Assembly: GCF_028550395.1 (NCBI RefSeq)
Contig: NZ_JAQQKW010000004.1
Span: forward strand, 124,001 to 188,000
Direction of reading: 5' to 3'
DNA from: Asticcacaulis currens
Lineage (GTDB): Bacteria > Pseudomonadota > Alphaproteobacteria > Caulobacterales > Caulobacteraceae
DNA length: 64,000 nt
In this document: positions 51,194 through 59,447 of the stretch, in pieces
Layout of the letters: each line of letters begins with the position of its first letter
Position numbering within the stretch: position 1 is the stretch's first letter
The notes under the pieces: model-generated
What the model was told of the DNA's origin: nothing
The model's database searches: none
What the model saw: only the letters and a program-made list of their open reading frames with translations
Position numbers and translations under genes: made by a program

Positions 51194-53481
51194 CACACGA
51201 AGGACGGTGGCCGGTCGGCCAGCCGCGCCCCGAAGGCCGGGTTGGGCGTGGCGCTCATCAGGAAGCGCAGTTCGCCACCGCGCATCAGGGTGTCGTGAGA
51301 AATCCACGACCGGCTCCACGCCTTGCCGTTCAGGCGCATCCCGCTGACATAGACCTTATCCGGCCCATTGCCTTCGGCGACGATGCTCAGATGCCGCCCG
51401 TTACCGAGTGCAAGACGGGCCCGATTGACTAGAGGCGAACCAAAGACATAGACGCCGCTGACCGGATCAACCGTGTACAGGCCCAGCGCGCTCAGCACGT
51501 ACCAGGCGCTCATCTGGCCGCAATCCTCATTGCCCTCCAGTCCATTGGGCTCAGCACGGTACATGGCCTTCATCAGCATCCGCACGCGCGACTGGGTTTT
51601 CGGCAGGGCACCGGCATAGGCATAGAGATAGGCGACGTGGTGGCTGGGCTCATTGCCGTGCGCATACTGCCCGACCAGCCCGCTGATGTCGTCCAGCGAG
51701 CCGTGATCGAGGTCCGACGGGGCGTTGAACAGGGCATCCAGCTTGGACTCAAACGCCTTTTCCCCGCCGAACATCTGCATATAGCCATAAAGGTCATGCT
51801 GATTGAGGAAAGTCGCCTGCCAGCCATTGGTTTCCGTATAGTCGCGCCAGCGTTTCTGATCGTGGCCCAGAGACTGCGGGAAATAGGGCGTCACCCAAGA
51901 ACCGTCGGCCTTTTTGCCGCGCATGAAGTGGATGTAGGAGTCGAAGAGGTTGCGATAATTACGCGAGCGTTCGCGCAATTTGCGCGCATCCTCATGGGCA
52001 CCGACGGCTGCCGCCAGTTTTGACGCACACCAGTCGCTATAGGCAAACTCCAGCGTGCGCGAAACGGACTCATCGACCTTGTCGGCCGGGATATAGCCCA
52101 GTTGGCGATAGAGGCCGAAACCGTGAACATCGTCATCAAAGGCGCGTTTGCGGATCACCTTATAGGCCGCCTTATAGTCCACGCCGGGCACGCCCTTGAC
52201 GCAGGCCTCGGCCAGAACGGCGGCGCTGTGGTAACCGATCATGGTGTCGGTTTCGCGCCCTTGCAGCGGCCAGATAGGCGCGCCCGCCGGGCTTTCCTGT
52301 CCCATGCGCGCCAGACCGCCGATCATACCGGGCAGGCGCGGCCCCTGCGTCAGCGTATAGAGCGGATGCGCGGCGCGATAGGTGTCCCACAGGCTGTAGG
52401 TCGAATAGTTTTCTTCGCCGGGCTTCAGGCGGTGCACCTGATTGTCCATGCCGCGGTAGCGCCGATCGACGTCGGAAAAAAGGGTCGGCGCCAGCAGGCT
52501 GTGGTAATGGGCCGTATAGAAAACCTTGCGGTCATTCGGGTCACTGAGGTCCACGCGGATGCGCGACAGTTCGCTTTGCCACGCCAGATGCGCTGCCCGG
52601 CGCGTGCCCTCGAAATCAAAGCCCGGCTGTTCGGCCTCAAGGTTTTTCAGGGCTCCGTCGATATCAACCGCCGAAATCCCCACCTTGACCAGCAGCGGTG
52701 CCGATCCGGCGTCATCGAAATGCAGGGCGCATTTCAGCTTGCCACCGGCGGCGGCGTTGCCGCCGACCGGGGCGTCGTTCTGATACAGTTCGGCGCGGCT
52801 GAACGGGCGCGACAGTTTCAGCGCAAAGAAAATCCAGCGCCCACCCGCCCACATGAAGACCTGACGCCCGCCCACCAGCGTGTCATTGCCGATCAGGCGC
52901 AGGCTCGTATTGTCGAGCTTGGTCGCGGGCGATTTTTCCCACCAGTTGCGCTGCCCGTGCGCCCAGTCGATCAGAAGGTGCCCCGCCTCTCCGGCCGGGA
53001 AGACATAACGGTGCAGACCCGTGCGCAAGGTGGCGGTCAGTTCGGCGCGCACACGGCTGTCGGTCAGGGTGACGGCGTAATAGCCGGGGCTGGCTACCTC
53101 ATCGGTATACCGCGAGCGGTAGCTGCCTTCGATCTGCCCCGGCTCGCCCGGATTGAGCACGACGGCTCCGGTGCGCGGCGTGACCAGACAGTCGAGCATG
53201 TCCGCGCAGCCCGTCCCCGACAGGTGGGTGTGCGAAAAGCCCATGATCGAGCCGTCCTTGACGTGATAGCCGGAACAGGAATCCCAGCCATTATTGCTGG
53301 TGTCCGGCGACAACTGCACCATGCCGAACGGCAGGGTCGCCCCCGGATAGGTGTGGCCGTGGCCGCCGGTGCCGATAAAAGGATCGACATGGGCGCACAG
53401 GTCGTCTTCAGCGGCCAGAGACTGAACCGGCAGAACGGAGGCCACAGAGGCGGCCCCCATAAGCGAACGGCGATTGATCAT
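51193..53481 (-). CDS. GH92 exo-alpha-mannosidase
   Basis: This 762-residue exported enzyme (signal 'MINRRSLMGAASVASVLP') matches GH92 calcium-dependent alpha-mannosidases. The start has 'VDPFIGTGGHGHTYPGATLP', and the C-terminal barrel carries 'GLEGNEDCGQMSAWYVLSAL' followed by 'YTVDPVSGVYVFGSPLV'. GH92 removes alpha-1,2- and alpha-1,3-linked mannose from high-mannose N-glycans by inversion. I chose ATG 53481, which has GGAG upstream. It sits between GH125 and the unclassified hydrolase in the minus-strand operon. Confidence 0.92.
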   Translation of the reverse strand: MINRRSLMGAASVASVLPVQSLAAEDDLCAHVDPFIGTGGHGHTYPGATLPFGMVQLSPDTSNNGWDSCSGYHVKDGSIMGFSHTHLSGTGCADMLDCLVTPRTGAVVLNPGEPGQIEGSYRSRYTDEVASPGYYAVTLTDSRVRAELTATLRTGLHRYVFPAGEAGHLLIDWAHGQRNWWEKSPATKLDNTSLRLIGNDTLVGGRQVFMWAGGRWIFFALKLSRPFSRAELYQNDAPVGGNAAAGGKLKCALHFDDAGSAPLLVKVGISAVDIDGALKNLEAEQPGFDFEGTRRAAHLAWQSELSRIRVDLSDPNDRKVFYTAHYHSLLAPTLFSDVDRRYRGMDNQVHRLKPGEENYSTYSLWDTYRAAHPLYTLTQGPRLPGMIGGLARMGQESPAGAPIWPLQGRETDTMIGYHSAAVLAEACVKGVPGVDYKAAYKVIRKRAFDDDVHGFGLYRQLGYIPADKVDESVSRTLEFAYSDWCASKLAAAVGAHEDARKLRERSRNYRNLFDSYIHFMRGKKADGSWVTPYFPQSLGHDQKRWRDYTETNGWQATFLNQHDLYGYMQMFGGEKAFESKLDALFNAPSDLDHGSLDDISGLVGQYAHGNEPSHHVAYLYAYAGALPKTQSRVRMLMKAMYRAEPNGLEGNEDCGQMSAWYVLSALGLYTVDPVSGVYVFGSPLVNRARLALGNGRHLSIVAEGNGPDKVYVSGMRLNGKAWSRSWISHDTLMRGGELRFLMSATPNPAFGARLADRPPSFV

Positions 53482-53526
53482 CGAAAGGCACTCCATAGTC
53501 GCGGGATATCGCGGCACATCACAAGG

Positions 53527-54957
53527 TCACAAAAGGTCGGGGGCGCTCCGCATCAGGGTCAGCACCGTCTCTCCGAACAGGCTGTTGGCCCAGGCAAACC
53601 ACGAGCGGGTGAAATGGCTGGCATCGTCCTTGTGCACCGACTCATTGACAAAGCCACGCGGGGCCGAAGCGCGCAAAATCCCTTCAAGGCAGGTGCGTTG
53701 CTCCGCCTTGTCCTGAGTGGTCAGTATCTGCATCATGAGGGCGATGGGCCACACTGTGTCCGGCTCCGAATGCGGGCTGCCGACGCCGGACAGCACCTTG
53801 CCCTCGAAATAATAGGGGTTGCGGCGGCTCAACACCGCGCGGCGGGTGCGCAAATAGAGCGGATCGTCGATACGACAGGCCCCCAGATAGGGCAGACTGA
53901 GAAGGCTTGGCACGTTGGCGTCGTCCATGAACAGGCCATTGCCGAAGCCATCGACCTCATAGGCCCACATGTCACCACCCCCCGGCGCGCCGAGGCGGCC
54001 ATAGGCGTTCAGGGCGTCGCTGACCTCCTGCGCCAGCGCCAGGCAGGACTGCGCGAACGCCGCCCCCAGCCCTGACGGTTCGGCGAGCTCCGCCAGTTGC
54101 CGCAGGCTGACCACGGCAAAATGATTGGCCGGTATGAGGAAGGGATAGAGGCAGGCATCGTCCGACGGACGGAAGCCGGAATGGATCAGCCCCACCTTGC
54201 GCGTCGGGGCCCCATAGCCGCGCGCCAGCGTCTCGGTGGGTTCGGACGCCGTGCGCTGAAAGCGATAAGGGCCATTTGTCTCTTTGCGCTGCTGCACACG
54301 GAAGGTATCGACGATCGTGTGCATGGCGGCGCGCCAGGTGTCGTCAAAGGCGCTGACATCTCCCGTCTGCCGCCAGTAAAGATAGGACAGGCGCACCGGA
54401 TAGCACAGCGAGTCGATTTCCCATTTGCGCTCGGCCACGCCCGGCTTCATGTCGGTAAAGTCGGTCTGCGACCACGACAGATCGGTACGCGCCTTAGGGT
54501 CGTGCATATAGGCATTGGCATAGGGGTCGATCAGGATGCAGCGCGCTTGCCGGTGGATCAGACCGACAAACAGGCGTTGCAGCGCCTTATCGTCCGTCAC
54601 CAGCGGCAGATAGGGCGTCACCTGCGCCGAAGAATCGCGCAGCCACAGGGCCTTGATATCGCCGGTAATGACGAAGGTGTCGGGCTTGCCATCGACCTCG
54701 CCCAGCTCAACCGTCGTATCGAGCGTGTTGGGGTAGGTGTTTTCAAACAGCCGCGCCAGAGCCGGGTTGCGGATCGCGCGGCGGGCTTTGGCGATGGTCG
54801 CTTCGACCGCCGCCGAGCGGAAGCCGCGCTGTTGCGGCGGCAGACGCACGCCGGAGGCCACCTGAGGCGACATGGGCGGAATCTCGGCCAGAGCGGGCGT
54901 TGCCAATGCGCCCAGGGTGGTTGCCCCCAAAGTGGTGAGGAACTGTCTGCGCTGCAT
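53527..54957 (-). CDS. GH125 exo-alpha-1,6-mannosidase
   Basis: This 476-residue exported protein has a Tat/Sec signal ('RRQFLTTLGATTLGALATPA') and matches GH125. Signatures are 'ITGDIKALWLRDSSAQVTPY', 'ERKWEIDSLCYPVRLSYLYW', and 'NESVHKDDASHFTRSWFAWA'. GH125 inverts and releases non-reducing alpha-1,6-mannose. It probably finishes the arms opened by GH92. It lies 45 bases upstream of the GH92 start on the same strand. Confidence 0.9.
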   Translation of the reverse strand: MQRRQFLTTLGATTLGALATPALAEIPPMSPQVASGVRLPPQQRGFRSAAVEATIAKARRAIRNPALARLFENTYPNTLDTTVELGEVDGKPDTFVITGDIKALWLRDSSAQVTPYLPLVTDDKALQRLFVGLIHRQARCILIDPYANAYMHDPKARTDLSWSQTDFTDMKPGVAERKWEIDSLCYPVRLSYLYWRQTGDVSAFDDTWRAAMHTIVDTFRVQQRKETNGPYRFQRTASEPTETLARGYGAPTRKVGLIHSGFRPSDDACLYPFLIPANHFAVVSLRQLAELAEPSGLGAAFAQSCLALAQEVSDALNAYGRLGAPGGGDMWAYEVDGFGNGLFMDDANVPSLLSLPYLGACRIDDPLYLRTRRAVLSRRNPYYFEGKVLSGVGSPHSEPDTVWPIALMMQILTTQDKAEQRTCLEGILRASAPRGFVNESVHKDDASHFTRSWFAWANSLFGETVLTLMRSAPDLL

Positions 54958-54962
54958 GAACC

Positions 54963-56804
54963 CTATCCTTTTACCAGACCCGGCAGGTCCCAGATCTGCG
55001 ATCCCGAGCCGGCCAGTGAGCGTTCGCCCTGATCGTGCAAGTCGAGCACGACGACCTCATTGACCCCGACCTTGAGATAGGGGGCCGGCACGAAGAGCGC
55101 GCGCTGCGGCCCGACAGACCAGTAGCGGCCCAGATTGTGCCCGTTGACCCAGACATAGCCCTTACCCCAGCCGCGCAGGTCGAGGAAGGTGAAGCCCGCC
55201 TCAGGGGTTTCAAACGTACCGCGATAGAAGGCGGGGCCTTCGACGCGCTGATGCTTGAAGCGCAAGGCGCTTAGATCATCGAGCGGCACGCCCTGATGCG
55301 TCCAGCCGGTGAGCGGCTTGCCATTCAGCGTGACCGGCCCGATCAGGCCCTTCTGATCCTTGCCGATCTGATCGCCATAGTTGATGTGGCCCATGGCGTC
55401 GATCAGCAGGTCGAGCGTTTCCCCGGCCTTCAGCGACACCACAATCTCGGTCTCTTTCAGACGGCGATCCAGCGTCCCGACGCGCACCTGCCCGGCGCTG
55501 ACGAGGGCGTAGTCGCGCACCTCAGCCGCTTTCAGACGGCCCGACACAGCGGTTTTAGTGGTATGGCGGTAGAGCATCAGGCCGTGGTTTTGCCCCATCT
55601 GCTCAAAGGTTTTAGGTTGAGGATGGCTGACACCCTTTGGGTAAAGCTGCGCTAGCGGGGCCGTTTCGCGCAGGGTAAAGCGCTCAATCTTCAGCGCCTT
55701 TTCCGGCGCGGGCAGAGGCGTGAAGCGTTCCGGTGGCAGATAGCGGCGGAACAGTTCCTGCGCCGCCTCGTATTTCGGGGTGACGCGCCCGGCCTCGTCC
55801 AGCATGGCGTCGTAATCATAGCTCGAAATATCCGGCTGATAGCCCTGCGTCTTGTGGAAATTGGCCCCGGCATCAAAGGCGAACGAAGTGCCCCCGTGCA
55901 GCATGTAGAAGGAGAAGCTGATGCGGTTGTCGAGCATCCATTTGAGGCTCTCCATCAAAGGCGGGATTTCCATATTGGAGTGCATTTCTCCGAAGTGGTC
56001 GAACCAGCCGCCCCACAGCTCGGTACACATACGCGGGCCCTTGGTCTTGAACCTGGCATAGCGCGCAAACTCGCCCTCCGCCTTGTCATAGGTGCCAAAA
56101 TTGATGCCATTGAACAGTTCCGGCAGGGCGCCGTTTTCAATGACCGCCGCTCCATCGACAGTGTAGAGCTGACCGTTGAAACCCGCGGCGCGCACCTGAT
56201 CGCGGACGGCCCGCATATAGTTGAGGTCATTGCCGTAAGAGCCATACTCGTTTTCGACCTGCGTCATCAGGATCGGTCCGCCCTTGTCGATTTCAAGGTG
56301 CGACACCTCCTGCCCCAGCCGCTTCAGCCACTGCCCCGCCGGGTCCATATAGCGCGGGTCGAGCGAACGCGGGCGGATGTCCGGGTCATTGAGGAACCAC
56401 GCCGGATAGCCGCCATTGTCCCATTCGGCGCAGGCATAGGGGCCGGGCCGCAACAGGACGTGCAGCCCCTCTTCCTGCGCCATCTTCACCCAGGCGGCGA
56501 CGTCGAGATTGCCGCTGAAATCATAGACGCCCGGCTTTTTCTCATGCGCGCTCCAAAAGGTGTAGGTCGAAAGCGTATTCAGCCCCAGCGCCTTCAGCTT
56601 GCGCAGGCGATCGCGCCACAGCTCACGCGGGATGCGCGGATAGTGCATCTCACCCGCCATCAGGTGCACGGGCTTGCCGTCCAGCAGGAAGTTATCATCC
56701 TTTATCGTAAAGCGCGACGGGGCCGCGCAGGCGTCACCGGCTGAAAAACCGAGCGTCACCGCCGAAGCGACCAGCCCGCCGAGAATCTGTCTGCGATCCA
56801 TCAT
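54963..56804 (-). CDS. GH35 beta-galactosidase
   Basis: This 613-residue exported enzyme starts with a Tat-like 'MMDRRQILGGLVASAVTLG'. It has the GH35 barrel, with acid/base Glu186 in 'TQVENEYGSYGND' and nucleophile Glu262 in 'RMCTELWGGWFDHFG'. The early 'MHYPRIPRELWRDRLRKLKA' and later 'LSTYTFWSAHEKKPGVYDF' match the family. The C-terminal jelly-roll ('VWVNGHNLGRYWSVGPQR') is typical. It removes terminal beta-galactose. Only 5 bases separate its stop from the GH125 start. A weak AGGATA precedes the ATG. Confidence 0.92.
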   Translation of the reverse strand: MMDRRQILGGLVASAVTLGFSAGDACAAPSRFTIKDDNFLLDGKPVHLMAGEMHYPRIPRELWRDRLRKLKALGLNTLSTYTFWSAHEKKPGVYDFSGNLDVAAWVKMAQEEGLHVLLRPGPYACAEWDNGGYPAWFLNDPDIRPRSLDPRYMDPAGQWLKRLGQEVSHLEIDKGGPILMTQVENEYGSYGNDLNYMRAVRDQVRAAGFNGQLYTVDGAAVIENGALPELFNGINFGTYDKAEGEFARYARFKTKGPRMCTELWGGWFDHFGEMHSNMEIPPLMESLKWMLDNRISFSFYMLHGGTSFAFDAGANFHKTQGYQPDISSYDYDAMLDEAGRVTPKYEAAQELFRRYLPPERFTPLPAPEKALKIERFTLRETAPLAQLYPKGVSHPQPKTFEQMGQNHGLMLYRHTTKTAVSGRLKAAEVRDYALVSAGQVRVGTLDRRLKETEIVVSLKAGETLDLLIDAMGHINYGDQIGKDQKGLIGPVTLNGKPLTGWTHQGVPLDDLSALRFKHQRVEGPAFYRGTFETPEAGFTFLDLRGWGKGYVWVNGHNLGRYWSVGPQRALFVPAPYLKVGVNEVVVLDLHDQGERSLAGSGSQIWDLPGLVKG

Positions 56805-56822
56805 GAGGGTCGTATCCTGTGG

Positions 56823-59447
56823 TTATTTCGGTAGCGCCATCCGGCCCGAGATCGAAAAATCAGCGTTCAGGGTCTGAGCAAATCCGGGCTGACCGCCACC
56901 GACCGAGAGGCTGTAGGCCCCGGCCCGAATGGCGCGCTCGCCCTCGAGCGTGACCGTGCTCAGATCGCGCGGGTCAATCGTCATGACGACGGTCCGGCTT
57001 TCGCCCGGCTTGAGGCTGACGCGCGAAAACGCCGCCAGCGAGGCATTGAGGCCAAAGGCATCCGGCCGTTTGACATAGAGTTGCACCACCTCGTCCCCGG
57101 CGCGCGGACCCGTATTGCGCACACGGACGCTGAGGCGCAGCGGCTGACCGGCCTTCAGAGCGTTTGTGTCCAGTTTCAGATCGCTATAGCTGAACTGCGT
57201 GTAGGATAGGCCGTGGCCGAAGGGATAGAGCGGCTTGCCCTTAAAATAACGATAGGTGCGCCCTTCCATGCGGTAGTCGATAAAGGGTGGCAGGTCCTGC
57301 ACCGAGCGATAGAAGGTCACCGGCAGGCGACCGGAGGGGTTAGACTCGCCGGTCAGGGTGCGGGCAATGGCCGTGCCCCCCGCCTCGCCCGGATACCAGG
57401 CGGCCACCACGGCGTCGGCGTGGGCGTCGGCCCAGTTGAGCGCCACCGCCGAACCGGACAGCAGCACCACGACCAGCGGCTTACCCGTGGCCTTGACCGC
57501 TTTCAGCAGGTCCTCCTGCGTTCGCGGCAGGCCGAGGTCGGTGCGGTCGCCACGGTCAAAGCCCGGCACCAGAATCTGAAGCTCCTCGCCTTCGATGTCG
57601 GGCGACAGGCCGACAAAGGCGACGATAGCATCGGCGGCCTGCGCGGCCTTGACCGCCTCATCAATTTGCGGCTGCGCCGGAGCGATCCATTGCAAACGCA
57701 CGCCCCAATCGCCGCCCACATGGCGATATTCGAGACGCAGACGGCGCGCGGCGGCGCTGTCGAAGGTCAGTTCGGTTTCCAGCGACTTGCCGTCGCCCGT
57801 ATCGACGATGACCGGCTTGTCATCCAGATAGAGGCGCACCTCATCGTGCTGGTTGGCCTCGCAGGACCAGCAGCGATCCACGAACACTTTCAGGCGATAG
57901 GTGCCCGCCGCCGGGGGCGCGATCTGGCCGCTCCAGCGGATGCTGTAAGGGCCGTCTTTCAGCGCCTTGACCGGCAGGCGGTTCATGAATTCCAGATTTA
58001 CGGTACGCTCGGTGCGCGTTTCGACCGGCGCACCGGTAAAGTCGGCGTTGGCGTAATAGCTGGCCGTCAGACCCACCGCTCCGTCGGAGGTACGTAGCGC
58101 CGTTTCCGGTACGGTGGTCGGCACCCCTTCGGCCAAGGTCGCGCCTTGTGCATAGAGCACCTTCGCGGCCCCCAGTTGCGCCCGCAATCCGGCCAAGGGC
58201 GTCACCGGCTGACGCGCTATGCCATTGTAATTGCCGCGCAGCGTCTCCTGCGTGTCGGCATTCGGGCCGATCACCGCGACGGTCTGACCGGGCTTAAGCG
58301 GCAAGACGCCATTGTTTTTGAGCAGGACCAGCGACTGTTCCGCCGCCTGTAGCGCCAATCCTTGCGCCTGCGGTGTATTGATGGCGTCCGGGCTGATCTT
58401 CGACCACGGGCTGGGCGCGCCGTCGATGCCGAGACGCTTGCGTACATCCAGCAGGCGGTTCAGCGACTGATCCATCAGGGATTCAGGGATCAGGCCCCGG
58501 CTCACGGCTTCGGGCAGGGCCGCATAGGCATTGCCGCAGTTGAGATCGACACCGGCCTTCAGGCTCTCGGCCGAGGATTCAGCGTCATTGAGACGATAGA
58601 AGTGAAAGCGCGTCATGTCGTAGATGGCGTCGCAATCGGTGACGACATAGCCCTTGAAGCCCCAGGCGTCGCGCACATAGGTCTTAAGCAGCAGGTCCGA
58701 CGCGCAGGCCGGAACCCCTGCCACCGCATTGTAAGCGCACATGACCGACTGCGCCTTTGTGGTCATCACCGAATACCGGAAGGCCGGCAAATAGGTCATT
58801 TCCAGATCATAGGGCGACACCGAGGCGGCAAAGCCATGCCGCCCGGCCTCCGGCCCCGAATGCACGGCCAGATGCTTGACCGAGGCCACGACCTTCGGGT
58901 GCTGCGCGTCCGGCCCCTGAAGCCCGGTGACAAAGCCTTCGGCCAGACGGCTGGTCAGGAAGGGGTCTTCGCCATAGGTCTCCTGCCCCCGCCCCCAGCG
59001 CGGATCACGGAAGATGTTGATATTGGGCGACCACAGGGTCAGGCCGAAATAGCGCGGGTGATCCCCTGCCGGATCGGTCGAATTGAACTTGGCGCGCGCC
59101 TCGGTGGAAACCACATCCCCCACCTGTTTCAGCAGGGCCGGGTTCCAGGTGGCCGCGAGCCCGATGGCCTGCGGGAATACGGTGGCTTCGCCCGCTCGCG
59201 CCACGCCGTGCAGGCCCTCGTTCCACCATTCATACGCCGTAAGTCCCGCCGACGGCAGGGCTGGCGCCCGGTTCTGCATCTGCGCCGCCTTTTGCTCGAC
59301 TGTTAGGCGGGCAATGCGCGGGTCGAGCGGCGGCTCAGCCGTTTGCGCCAGCGCCGCACCCAGAGACAGGGCCCCCAGAGACAGGGCACTGAGGCTTACG
59401 GTCAGCAGAAGGGGTTTCACAGCAGAAAATACAGATCGGGAAGTCAT
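56823..59447 (-). CDS. GH3 glycosidase with PA14 insert
   Basis: This 874-residue exported enzyme has a GH3 N-terminal barrel. The nucleophile Asp271 is in 'GYVVTDCDAIYDM', and a 'SVKHLAVHSGPEAGRH' loop is present. A PA14 domain follows at about residues 440-590 ('VGLTASYYANADFTGAPVET'), then the second GH3 domain and a fibronectin-III-like end ('GDEVVQLYVKRPDA'). The PA14 insert is common in beta-glucosidases and some beta-xylosidases. In an N-glycan locus it may remove beta-xylose or beta-GlcNAc. Its start overlaps the GH2 stop by ATGA. Confidence 0.9.
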   Translation of the reverse strand: MTSRSVFSAVKPLLLTVSLSALSLGALSLGAALAQTAEPPLDPRIARLTVEQKAAQMQNRAPALPSAGLTAYEWWNEGLHGVARAGEATVFPQAIGLAATWNPALLKQVGDVVSTEARAKFNSTDPAGDHPRYFGLTLWSPNINIFRDPRWGRGQETYGEDPFLTSRLAEGFVTGLQGPDAQHPKVVASVKHLAVHSGPEAGRHGFAASVSPYDLEMTYLPAFRYSVMTTKAQSVMCAYNAVAGVPACASDLLLKTYVRDAWGFKGYVVTDCDAIYDMTRFHFYRLNDAESSAESLKAGVDLNCGNAYAALPEAVSRGLIPESLMDQSLNRLLDVRKRLGIDGAPSPWSKISPDAINTPQAQGLALQAAEQSLVLLKNNGVLPLKPGQTVAVIGPNADTQETLRGNYNGIARQPVTPLAGLRAQLGAAKVLYAQGATLAEGVPTTVPETALRTSDGAVGLTASYYANADFTGAPVETRTERTVNLEFMNRLPVKALKDGPYSIRWSGQIAPPAAGTYRLKVFVDRCWSCEANQHDEVRLYLDDKPVIVDTGDGKSLETELTFDSAAARRLRLEYRHVGGDWGVRLQWIAPAQPQIDEAVKAAQAADAIVAFVGLSPDIEGEELQILVPGFDRGDRTDLGLPRTQEDLLKAVKATGKPLVVVLLSGSAVALNWADAHADAVVAAWYPGEAGGTAIARTLTGESNPSGRLPVTFYRSVQDLPPFIDYRMEGRTYRYFKGKPLYPFGHGLSYTQFSYSDLKLDTNALKAGQPLRLSVRVRNTGPRAGDEVVQLYVKRPDAFGLNASLAAFSRVSLKPGESRTVVMTIDPRDLSTVTLEGERAIRAGAYSLSVGGGQPGFAQTLNADFSISGRMALPK

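Noticed and set aside
52102-54075. A 657-residue plus-strand frame inside GH92 and GH125 genes
   Set aside because: It has no start signals or domain and lies opposite two well-supported genes, so it is a codon-bias artefact.
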